Assembly: GCF_023197165.1 (NCBI RefSeq)
Contig: NZ_JALPRD010000005.1
Span: 62,001 to 126,000, forward strand
DNA from: Sphingopyxis sp. MSC1_008
GTDB taxonomy: Bacteria; Pseudomonadota; Alphaproteobacteria; Sphingomonadales; Sphingomonadaceae
Length of the DNA: 64,000 bases
Direction of reading: 5' to 3'
Shown here: piece by piece, positions 33,541 to 40,670 of the stretch
How the letters are laid out: each line of letters begins with the position of its first letter
Position numbering within the stretch: the first letter of the stretch is position 1
Program-made: the position numbers and the translations under genes
Notes under the pieces: model-generated
Databases searched by the model: none
Told to the model about the DNA's origin: nothing
Seen by the model: only the letters and a program-made list of their open reading frames with translations

Positions 33541-33990
33541 ATGCGCACCAACCAGCTTATCATCGCGCTTTTTCAGCGCTTCTGCTGGCTCGACGAAGGG
33601 CTTCAGGCGCGCCTCCACGATCATGGCTGGCCCGACGTCAATCGCCCGCAATCGATGGTGATGACGAATATCGTCAGCGGTATCGTGCGCCCGTCGGACA
33701 TCGCACGCAACCTGGGCGTATCGCGGCAGGCGATCCACAGCACGATCAACCAGATGGTGAAGCTCGGCATCGTGCAGATGGAGGTCGATCCCGCGGACCG
33801 CCGTCACATGATCGTGTCGCTGACCGACCTCGGCGCGCGCATGCGCAAGGATGCGCAGCGTTCGATGGACGCGCTCACCGCACAGATCGCCGCCAGGCTG
33901 GGGCAGGACAAGTTCGACGCGCTGCTCGCGGCGCTCGAGGCCGACTGGGGCGACAATATCGAACCCGCCCCCTCGCGCCGCGGCACCTAG
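33541..33990 (+). CDS. MarR-family transcriptional regulator 1
   Basis: A 149-residue winged-helix protein: helix-turn-helix VRPSDIARNLGVSRQAIHST, recognition into INQMVKLGIVQMEVD, wing PADRRHMIVSLTDLGARMR, then a long C-terminal dimerisation helix (LTAQIAARLGQDKFDALLAAL). It is a likely repressor relieved by an aromatic acid or CoA ester. ATG 33541 is taken because it opens the conserved N-terminal helix; upstream in-frame starts exist. An island operator lies in its divergent promoter, so autoregulation is likely. It is convergent with the FMN reductase, their stops overlapping in CTAG. Confidence 0.87.
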   Translation: MRTNQLIIALFQRFCWLDEGLQARLHDHGWPDVNRPQSMVMTNIVSGIVRPSDIARNLGVSRQAIHSTINQMVKLGIVQMEVDPADRRHMIVSLTDLGARMRKDAQRSMDALTAQIAARLGQDKFDALLAALEADWGDNIEPAPSRRGT

Positions 33991-34562
33991 GCCGACAGCG
34001 CCTTCGCGACCGCAATCAGCCGTCCGGCGGTCGTCTCGACGAGCGAGGCCGGCAGCGGCTCCTTCAAACTGCCATCCTCGGCAAAGGCCGCGTGCGCGTT
34101 CGGCACCAGCACCTGTTCGGGGATTACCAGCATCTGGATCGTCGACAATATCTGGCGCAGATGCATCAGCCCGCGGAGCCCGCCGAACGGGCTGATCGAC
34201 GCCGACATGATCGCCGCTGCCTTGCCGCGATAGGCGGTGAGCGCGACAAGACTCTCATCGCCGGTCGGGCGGGAGGCCCAGTCGATCGCATTCTTGAGCA
34301 GGGGCGGCAGCGAGCCATTATATTCGGGCGACACGAACAGCAGGCCGTCCTGCGCGACGAAGAGCGCTTTGAGCTTCAGCGCGTCGGGCGGAAACGCGCC
34401 GGCCTCCAGCGCCGCCGAATAGAGCGGCAGGTCGAACGCTGCGAGGTCGATGCGCGTCACGCTTGCGCCCTGCGCTTCGAGGCTGGCGGCCGCCAGTTCG
34501 CCCAAGGCGCGATTAAAGGACCCCTCGCGGGTGCTTCCAACGATAATAGCGATGTTGGTCAT
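33987..34562 (-). CDS. NAD(P)H-dependent FMN reductase
   Basis: A 191-residue flavodoxin-fold reductase: IAIIVGSTREGSFNRALGEL (FMN phosphate loop), VSPEYNGSLPPLLKNAIDWA (flavin contact) and ASISPFGGLRGLMHLR. Family members reduce FMN, quinones, azo compounds or chromate. In a catabolic island it may supply reduced flavin to an oxygenase or reduce a quinone-like intermediate, but no two-component flavin monooxygenase is visible nearby. Its promoter holds an island operator nested in a larger palindrome. Confidence 0.9.
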   Translation of the reverse strand: MTNIAIIVGSTREGSFNRALGELAAASLEAQGASVTRIDLAAFDLPLYSAALEAGAFPPDALKLKALFVAQDGLLFVSPEYNGSLPPLLKNAIDWASRPTGDESLVALTAYRGKAAAIMSASISPFGGLRGLMHLRQILSTIQMLVIPEQVLVPNAHAAFAEDGSLKEPLPASLVETTAGRLIAVAKALSA

Positions 34563-34570
34563 TTATCCTC

Positions 34571-34607
34571 CCGGACAATATAGTTAGTATTCTAACCTAT
34601 TGTCCGG
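34571..34607. promoter_or_regulatory. Island operator (TTAG-TATT-CTAA) nested in a larger palindrome
   Basis: The core GTTAG-TATT-CTAAC (34583-34596) is enclosed by CCGGACAATA (34571-34580) and TATTGTCCGG (34598-34607), a perfect 10-bp pair. It lies just upstream of the FMN reductase and just downstream of MarR 2, both on the minus strand, so it could serve as operator for one and terminator for the other. Confidence 0.65.
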
Positions 34608-34628
34608 ACGCACGGCAAATGCAAGCGA

Positions 34629-35135
34629 TCAAGCCTTGATGTCGGACAGCACCGCGAGCTTGCGCGTTTCATCGCCAAGATTGTCGATGACGCGGCGCAT
34701 CAGCCCCTGCAGAACCTCGACCTCTTCGTCGGTCATGCCCTTGGTCGCGATCTCGTGGATCTCGGCGTTCATCGGCGCGAGGATCAGTTCGAGCTTCTTC
34801 GCGTGCGGGGTCAGGTGAATGAAGGTCTTGCGCCGGTCGTCGGCGGTCTTCTTGCGCGTGATCAATCCCGCCTTTTCCAGCCCCTTGAGCGCGACGACCG
34901 TCGTCGGTTCGCGCATTCCGACGCGTTCGCTGAGCTCGCGCTGGGTGATGCCATCCTCGCGCCACAGCTGGCGCAGGAACCGCCACTGCCCCGCCGAGAC
35001 GTCATGTGTCAGCGTGCGGCGTTCGAGCAGCCGCGAAAAGGAGCGAAAGACGACACGCGCCAGATAGCCGATACTGTTTTCAGGATCGGTGTAATATTCG
35101 GCGGGATGCCGGTAATCCTGTGTTTTCTTTGCCAA
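34629..35135 (-). CDS. MarR-family transcriptional regulator 2
   Basis: A 168-residue winged-helix regulator: N-terminal helix ENSIGYLARVVFRSFSRLLE, helix-turn-helix TQRELSERVGMREPTTVVAL, KGLEKAGLITRKKTADDRRK (wing), and C-terminal dimer helices. I take the TTG at 35135 as start (product begins MAKKTQDYRHP) since GGGGAGCAGGA lies before it; an ATG at 35246 would add 37 unusual Arg/Gly-rich residues. It is divergent from leuD across an island operator and lies between two copies of that motif, making it the first candidate for the regulator of the island. Confidence 0.85.
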   Translation of the reverse strand: MAKKTQDYRHPAEYYTDPENSIGYLARVVFRSFSRLLERRTLTHDVSAGQWRFLRQLWREDGITQRELSERVGMREPTTVVALKGLEKAGLITRKKTADDRRKTFIHLTPHAKKLELILAPMNAEIHEIATKGMTDEEVEVLQGLMRRVIDNLGDETRKLAVLSDIKA

Positions 35136-35297
35136 AATCCTGCTCCCCTGTCGCGGTCCCCGGCGGCGAGCGCCGCCCCGCGCAAGCGCGAACCTTAGAA
35201 CGCGAAGATTCACCCGGCAACCATCTTCATCGCCATCTTGCGCCACATCGCCCTTCCAACCTCTCGATAAAGTTGGACAAGATCGGTCGATCCATTT

Positions 35298-35313
35298 ACT
35301 TAGAATGCTAAGT
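35298..35313. promoter_or_regulatory. Island operator site (ACTTAG-AATG-CTAAGT)
   Basis: A 6-4-6 perfect inverted repeat containing TTAG-AATG-CTAA, the longest-armed copy of the motif. It lies 13 bp before the leuD start and upstream of MarR 2. Confidence 0.7.
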
Positions 35314-35326
35314 TAATGGAGGCGAT

Positions 35327-35911
35327 GTGCAAAAATTCATCCGGATGAAAGCGATCGCAGCGCCGCTGCCGTTCGCCAATGTTGACACCGACATGATCAT
35401 CACCGCGCAATATATGAAGGCGCTGACCCGCACGGGCCTCGGCAAGCATCTCTTCCGCGAATTGCGGTTCGCGGAAGATGGCGGCGAACGCGGCGACTTT
35501 ATTCTGAATCAGCCGACATGTCGTGGCGCGCAGGTCATAGTTGCCGACCGCAATTTCGGCTGCGGCTCGTCGCGCGAACATGCTGTGTGGGCGCTCACCG
35601 ACTTCGGCATCCGCTGCGTCGTCGCGCCAAGCTTCGGCGATATCTTTGCCGGGAACGCCCGCAAGAACGGCCTGCTGCTGATCCGCCTGCCCGACGAAAG
35701 CTGCGCACGGCTGCGCGAGGAAATTGCGCTCGCGCAATATGCCCCGATCGAAGTCGATCTGGAAGCGCAGCGGATCGGGCTCGCGTCGGGCGAGGCGATC
35801 GATTTCGAGATCGATCCCGATGACCGCCGCATCCTGATGGAAGGACTCGACGATATCGCCCGTACGCTGCGTCACGCCGACGCGATCGCGCGGTTCGAAG
35901 CGGCGCTCTAA
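35327..35911 (+). CDS. leuD: 3-isopropylmalate dehydratase small subunit (LeuD-type)
   Basis: A 194-residue swivel-domain subunit of the aconitase-family isomerases: FANVDTDMIITAQYMK, the substrate-binding GCGSSREHAVWAL and FGDIFAGNARKNGLL. With LeuC it moves a hydroxyl between neighbouring carbons of a 2- or 3-substituted malate. The start is a GTG at 35327 behind AATGGAGG. Unlike the usual leuC-leuD operon it faces its large subunit tail to tail, and its promoter carries the island operator. This suggests an inducible catabolic paralogue acting on a different malate, such as citramalate- or dimethylmalate-like acids, rather than leucine synthesis. Confidence 0.9.
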   Translation: MQKFIRMKAIAAPLPFANVDTDMIITAQYMKALTRTGLGKHLFRELRFAEDGGERGDFILNQPTCRGAQVIVADRNFGCGSSREHAVWALTDFGIRCVVAPSFGDIFAGNARKNGLLLIRLPDESCARLREEIALAQYAPIEVDLEAQRIGLASGEAIDFEIDPDDRRILMEGLDDIARTLRHADAIARFEAAL

Positions 35912-35921
35912 GGGCCAGACC

Positions 35922-37334
35922 CTATCCCGGCATCTCGGGCGCCGCGATGCAGCCCGCAATCGCACTGGCTGCCGCCAGCGCGGGGCTCATCAGGTGGGTG
36001 CGCCCGCCGCGTCCCTGCCGATTCTCGAAATTGCGGTTCGACGTCGCGGCGCAGCGTTCGCCGGGCTGCAGCCGGTCGGCGTTCATGCCAACGCACATCG
36101 AACAGCCGGGTTCGCGCCAGTCGAACCCCGCGTCGCGCAGGACGCGGTCGATGCCCTCCACCTCGGCCTGCCTTTTGACCAGCCCCGACCCCGGCACGAC
36201 CATCGCGCGAACATGCGGCGCGACGCGGCGGCCGTGCACAACTTCGGCGACGAGGCGCAGGTCCTCGATCCGGCTGTTGGTGCAGCTGCCGATGAACACG
36301 CGGTCGAGCCGCAATCCGGCGATCGGCGTGCCCGGCGTCAGATCCATATAGGCGAGCGCGCGCGTCGCTGCCGCACGCGCTTCGGCGCTCGTCAGCGCGG
36401 CCGGAACGGGAACCAGCCCGTCGATCGCGACAACCTGCGCCGGGTTCGTGCCCCAGCTCACCATCGGCCGGACATCGCGCGCATCGATCCGCAGCTCGCG
36501 ATCGAATATCGCCGCATCATCGCTTGCGAGGGTCGCCCAGCGCGCTTGCGCGCCACCCCACGCCTGCCCCGTCGGCGCCGCGGGCCGACCCGCCAGATAG
36601 GCGAAGGTCGTCGCATCGGGCGCTACCAGCCCCGCGCGCGCGCCCATTTCGATGCTGAGATTGCACAGCGTCATCCGCCCCTCCATCGACAGCGCGCGGA
36701 CGGCTTCGCCGGCATATTCGATGACATGCCCTCCCGCCCCGTCGACCCCGATCACGCCGAGCAGGTGGAGCGCGAGATCCTTGGCATGGACGTGCGGCGC
36801 GAGCATGCCGTCGACCGTCACGCGCATGTTGCGCGACCGGCGTTGGCGGATCGTCTGCGTCGCGAGCACATGTTCGACCTCCGACGTGCCAATGCCGAAC
36901 GCGAGCGCGCCGAACGCGCCATGCGTCGAGGTGTGGCTGTCGCCGCACACGATCGTCATCCCCGGCTGCGAACGCCCCTGTTCAGGTCCAACGACATGGA
37001 CGATTCCGCCGCGCGGATCGCCCATCGGGAAATTCTCGATGCCGAAATGGCGCGTGTTGTCGACCAGCGCTTCGAGCTGCGCGCGCGCTTCGGCATCGGC
37101 AACCCCGGCGGGCCCCGCCGCCTGCCCCGCCGTCGGCACATTATGATCGGACAAGGCGAGCGCGCGCTCGGGGCGCCGCACCGCCCGGCCTGCCGCCGCC
37201 AGCCCGGCGAAGGCCTGCGGCGAGGTTACCTCATGAAGCAGGTGGAGGTCGATATAGAGCAAAGTCTCGCCATCATCCTCGGCGACGGCGTGCGCGTCCC
37301 ATATCTTGTCGTAGAGCGTGCGGGGCGGGTTCAC
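35922..37334 (-). CDS. leuC: 3-isopropylmalate dehydratase large subunit (LeuC-type)
   Basis: A 470-residue catalytic subunit with the [4Fe-4S] cluster ligands in [13 protein letters not shown] and GCSMCVGMN, active-site segments [20 protein letters not shown] and [17 protein letters not shown]. Length equals that of ordinary LeuC. The start is a GTG at 37334 that overlaps the stop of the upstream acyl-CoA dehydrogenase (GTGA), so the two are translated together. It therefore belongs to a kinase-ACAD-LeuC operon reading toward leuD, with only ten bases between the two stop codons. The substrate is probably a malate-type intermediate of the island. Confidence 0.92.
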   Translation of the reverse strand: MNPPRTLYDKIWDAHAVAEDDGETLLYIDLHLLHEVTSPQAFAGLAAAGRAVRRPERALALSDHNVPTAGQAAGPAGVADAEARAQLEALVDNTRHFGIENFPMGDPRGGIVHVVGPEQGRSQPGMTIVCGDSHTSTHGAFGALAFGIGTSEVEHVLATQTIRQRRSRNMRVTVDGMLAPHVHAKDLALHLLGVIGVDGAGGHVIEYAGEAVRALSMEGRMTLCNLSIEMGARAGLVAPDATTFAYLAGRPAAPTGQAWGGAQARWATLASDDAAIFDRELRIDARDVRPMVSWGTNPAQVVAIDGLVPVPAALTSAEARAAATRALAYMDLTPGTPIAGLRLDRVFIGSCTNSRIEDLRLVAEVVHGRRVAPHVRAMVVPGSGLVKRQAEVEGIDRVLRDAGFDWREPGCSMCVGMNADRLQPGERCAATSNRNFENRQGRGGRTHLMSPALAAASAIAGCIAAPEMPG

Positions 37335-38626
37335 AGTGTCCCGATCGTTTCGCGTCGCGGCCCCATATACCCGAACAGATAAGCGGCGACCTTCCGCATC
37401 TGGATTTCCTCGGCGCCTTCGGTGATGCGATATCTTCGGTGGTGGCGATAGATATGTTCGAACGGCTTGTGGCGCGAGTAGCCGATGCCGCCATGGACCT
37501 GCATCGCGCGGTCGGCGGCTTCGCAGACGAGGCGGTTCGCCCAGTAATTGCACATGCTGACCTTGTCGGAGAGGGTGCGTTCGACCTCCTTGTGCGGCGT
37601 GTTGTCCATGTCCCACGCGGTCTTGCGGATCAGCAGCCGCAGCATCTCGGCCTGCGTCGCGAGCTCGACGAGCGGGAACTGGATCGCCTGGTTCTTCGCC
37701 AGCGCCTCGCCGAACGGCTTGCGCTCGCGCGCATATTTGACCGACTCCTCGATGCAATAGACCGCGGCGCCCAGCGAGCTTGCCGCCTGGCGGATGCGGT
37801 TCTGGTGGACGAAGCTCTGCGCGATCGAGAGGCCGCCGCCTTCGGGGCCTAATCGCGCCTCGTCGGGCACCCACACATCGGTGAACGTCATCCTTGGATG
37901 GTCGGTCGGCATGTTGAACGTCCACATATATTCATCGACGGTCATGCCGGGGGTCCCGGTCGGCACGAGCAGGCAGGTGATGCCTTTCGCATCGCCATCG
38001 CTTCCGCTCGTGCGGCAGAAGGTCGCGCAATGCGTCGCTGTATGCATCCCGGTGATCCACATCTTGCGCCCGTCGATCCGCCAGCCGTCGATGCCGTCGC
38101 GCGTTTCGCGCACCGCGCGCGTCTCCATATGCGTCGCGTCCGACCCGTGATCGGGCTCGGTCAGCCCGAACGCGGTGCGCCTTTTGCCCTCGAACCCGCC
38201 GAGGATGAACTCGGCCTTCTGCTCCTCGCTGGTGCCGAACTGCTCGAACATCTCGACGAACGGGAAGTTGCCGACGATGCTATGCTCGTTCTGAAGATCG
38301 TTGTGGAGGCCGAGGCCCTTCGCCGCGAAGTGCTCGCGGATCACCGCCATCGCGAGGTTCGAGCCGTCCTTGCCGCCGTACTTCTTCGGCGCCGAGAAGC
38401 GCCAGTGGCCCGCGGCGTCGGCCTTGCGGGTGGCCTGGCGCAACAGCGCTTCCCACTCGTGGCGCGGCAAGCCCTGATTGTCCCAGTCGGTGCGTGCATG
38501 CTCGCGGCGGTGGTCGAAGAAGCGGATATTGTCGTCCGCCAGTTCGAGCGGTTTGATCTCGGCGTCGATAAACGCGTCGAGTTCGCCCAGATACGCCTGC
38601 AAGTCGGCGGGCATCGCAAAATCCAT
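37331..38626 (-). CDS. Acyl-CoA dehydrogenase, ACAD10/11-like
   Basis: A 431-residue ACAD with an unusually rich N-terminal domain ([28 protein letters not shown]) and central [37 protein letters not shown]. The C-terminal domain includes [21 protein letters not shown] and the catalytic Glu region [15 protein letters not shown]. This subgroup resembles ACAD10/ACAD11 and LvaC-type enzymes, which act after a kinase on 4-hydroxyacyl-CoAs. The upstream gene is exactly such a kinase. Start ATG 38626 follows GGGAGAGA. Confidence 0.9.
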   Translation of the reverse strand: MDFAMPADLQAYLGELDAFIDAEIKPLELADDNIRFFDHRREHARTDWDNQGLPRHEWEALLRQATRKADAAGHWRFSAPKKYGGKDGSNLAMAVIREHFAAKGLGLHNDLQNEHSIVGNFPFVEMFEQFGTSEEQKAEFILGGFEGKRRTAFGLTEPDHGSDATHMETRAVRETRDGIDGWRIDGRKMWITGMHTATHCATFCRTSGSDGDAKGITCLLVPTGTPGMTVDEYMWTFNMPTDHPRMTFTDVWVPDEARLGPEGGGLSIAQSFVHQNRIRQAASSLGAAVYCIEESVKYARERKPFGEALAKNQAIQFPLVELATQAEMLRLLIRKTAWDMDNTPHKEVERTLSDKVSMCNYWANRLVCEAADRAMQVHGGIGYSRHKPFEHIYRHHRRYRITEGAEEIQMRKVAAYLFGYMGPRRETIGTL

Positions 38627-38645
38627 GTCTCTCTCCCTTTTGTCT

Positions 38646-39977
38646 TTAGCCGCGCCAGTCGGCGCGCGCCGCGGCGAGCGCGGCATATTTGGGGCTGTCG
38701 ATCGCGCATTTATCGAGCACATCGCGCCGCAGCTCCGCGAGCAGGCCCGGTTCGGCGAGGGTCGTGGTTCCCGACAGCAAGGCTTCGGCCAGCGCCGTAT
38801 TCTCGGCGCGCACGCCGACATCGAGGTCGCGCAGCACGATGCCGAGCGCGTTCATCGCAACCACCGCTTCGAACTTGGCATGCCCCTCGGCCTGCGGCTT
38901 GATCGATCCCTCGATCCAGTCGCGCACCGCCTGCACGATCTCGCGGTTCGTCGGCTCGCCGGTCGGTGCGGACGCGGCATCCGGCGAAGGCGGTAAGGCC
39001 CGCGCGCGCTCGGCCTCGGGCGCCTCGTCTTCGAGCAAGCGCACGAGATCAAGCTCCTGCTCGGCGGTCCGCCGGCCGATGACGACACGCTCGACCGTCG
39101 GGTCGGCACCACTTCGCCACATCTGCCCCATCTGCAGGCAGCCGAGTGCCCACCACAAGGTGCGGTAGATCAGCCAGAAGCGGAAGCGGCCGCGGTCGAC
39201 CTTCGCACCGCCCGCCGCCTCATAGGCAGCAAAATACTCGTCAAGGCGGCCGACCCCGAACGCCGGCTTGTCGAGCATGCCGAAGCGCCACACGGTCATG
39301 CAGCCGAACGCCAGATCCTCATGCGCATCGCCGCGGTGCGCAAGCTCCCAGTCGAGCACGACGGCCAGCCCGTCCGCATCGACCATGATGTTGCCCATGC
39401 GGTAGTCGCCGTGGACGAGCACCGGCGCCGCGGGGTCGGGCAGATGATCCTCGCACCACCGGATCGCCAGCGCGATCGCCGGCCGGTCGCCGCCATACGA
39501 CAGGAAGCGCGCACGAAGCTCGGCCAGCGCCGCCGCCGTGTCCATCAGCGGGATCGCAGCGGGCACGCGGTCCAGCGGGATCCTATGGATGCGCGCCAGC
39601 TCACGGCCGAGGTCGCCGAGCAGCGATGGCGGCGGATCGGCAAGGATCTTCGCCGGCGCCACCTCCGCCATCACCCGCCGCATCACATAGCCCGTGCCTA
39701 GACCGTCAGCGTCTGTCAGCACGCCGACCACCTCAGGCGCCTTCACCCCCGCATCAAACGCCGCCATTACCAGCGCCGCCTCGTCGACATGACCGAATGG
39801 GCGGTCCGCCATATAATCCGCCGACGGCGCACGCCGCAGCACATAGGCCTCCCCCGCCCAGTCGAACGCAAAACTCTCCATGTTCGCACCACCCGACAAC
39901 CGCGTCAGGCCCGACAAAACACCGGGGCCCGCAATCCGGGTCATCAGCGCAAGGAGCAAGGCGGCAACGTCGGTCAT
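38646..39977 (-). CDS. APH-family kinase with C-terminal DUF6285 domain (ACAD10/LvaA-like)
   Basis: A 443-residue protein. Residues 1-300 form an APH kinase with SGGANMESFAFDW, LVHGDYRMGNIMVD (189-201) and VVLDWELAHRGDAHEDLAFG; residues about 345-443 match DUF6285 (NREIVQAVRDWIEG, VAMNALGIVLRDL). Kinases of this type next to an ACAD are known from bacterial levulinate catabolism (LvaA with LvaC) and from the animal ACAD10/11 proteins, where the 4-hydroxyl of an acyl-CoA is phosphorylated and then eliminated. It is the first gene of the kinase-ACAD-LeuC operon, behind an island operator. Confidence 0.88.
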   Translation of the reverse strand: MTDVAALLLALMTRIAGPGVLSGLTRLSGGANMESFAFDWAGEAYVLRRAPSADYMADRPFGHVDEAALVMAAFDAGVKAPEVVGVLTDADGLGTGYVMRRVMAEVAPAKILADPPPSLLGDLGRELARIHRIPLDRVPAAIPLMDTAAALAELRARFLSYGGDRPAIALAIRWCEDHLPDPAAPVLVHGDYRMGNIMVDADGLAVVLDWELAHRGDAHEDLAFGCMTVWRFGMLDKPAFGVGRLDEYFAAYEAAGGAKVDRGRFRFWLIYRTLWWALGCLQMGQMWRSGADPTVERVVIGRRTAEQELDLVRLLEDEAPEAERARALPPSPDAASAPTGEPTNREIVQAVRDWIEGSIKPQAEGHAKFEAVVAMNALGIVLRDLDVGVRAENTALAEALLSGTTTLAEPGLLAELRRDVLDKCAIDSPKYAALAAARADWRG

Positions 39978-40061
39978 GCGAACGGCGTCCCGCGCACGGA
40001 AAATCTCATGATATTAGGCATTCCACACCCGCATCGCCCGCACCTTCTCGCTCGCCAATTA

Positions 40062-40075
40062 CTTAGTATTCTAAC
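40062..40075. promoter_or_regulatory. Island operator site (CTTAG-TATT-CTAAC)
   Basis: TTAG-TATT-CTAA at 40063-40074, same core as the site at 34584-34595. It lies between the kinase-ACAD-LeuC operon (minus) and the cupin gene (plus). It is the last copy I see; none appears in the gaps from 40.6 to 64 kb. Confidence 0.65.
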
Positions 40076-40179
40076 TATATGCGATGAATCCTTTTGCGGC
40101 AAGTAACCTTCGGGGCTGCGACGGCGAAACCCACTCCAAGCGCCAGAACCGTCTTCCCAGCCGCGCCATGGAGGCCATC

Positions 40180-40593
40180 ATGACCCGACATATCCGTACC
40201 CTGCTCACCGCCGCGCTTCTGCTCGCGAGCCCCGCCATCGCGGCGATGCCCGCGCCCGAAGGCGTCAGCCGCACCGACCTTCAACGCCACGACCTCTCGG
40301 CGCCCGGCCGCGAGACGGTCCAGGCGCGCATCGACCTAGCGCCCGGCACGGTCGCGCCCTGGCACCGCCATTCGGGCGAAGAGGTGATCTACGTCATCGA
40401 AGGAACGCTCGAATATCAGCTCGAAGGGCAGGCGCCCGTCGCGCTGAAGGCCGGAGAAGTGCTGTTCGTGCCGGCGGGCGTCGCCCACAAGGCACGCAAT
40501 CGCACCGCCACCAACGGCGCCGAACTCGCAACCTATATCGTCGAGAAGGGCAAGCCTTTGCTCGTCCCGGCCGAGGTCGTCGAGGCGCGCTGA
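40180..40593 (+). CDS. Exported cupin-domain protein
   Basis: A 137-residue small cupin with an N-terminal signal peptide (IRTLLTAALLLASPAIA, cleavage near residue 20). The metal-binding cupin motif 1 is PWHRHSGEEVIYVIEGTLEY with two His and a Glu; motif 2 is GEVLFVPAGVAHKARN with the third His. It is a probable periplasmic metal-dependent enzyme or ligand-binding protein. ATG 40180 is chosen because GGAGG stands before it and the signal peptide starts there. An island operator lies about 105 bp upstream, so it may be the last member of the regulon. Confidence 0.82.
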   Translation: MTRHIRTLLTAALLLASPAIAAMPAPEGVSRTDLQRHDLSAPGRETVQARIDLAPGTVAPWHRHSGEEVIYVIEGTLEYQLEGQAPVALKAGEVLFVPAGVAHKARNRTATNGAELATYIVEKGKPLLVPAEVVEAR

Positions 40594-40670
40594 TGCGACT
40601 ACCAACCACCCAATAAGGCAATCTTTAGAATTGAGAGGCAAAAGACGGGCGGGGACCAGGGAGAGCATGC

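Noticed and set aside
35327..37334. Leucine biosynthesis locus
   Set aside because: No leuA or leuB nearby, subunits convergent, and both under the island operator.
37335..37925. In-frame upstream extension of LeuC
   Set aside because: It is antisense-like noise over the ACAD gene; the GTG at 37334 gives normal LeuC length and overlaps the ACAD stop.
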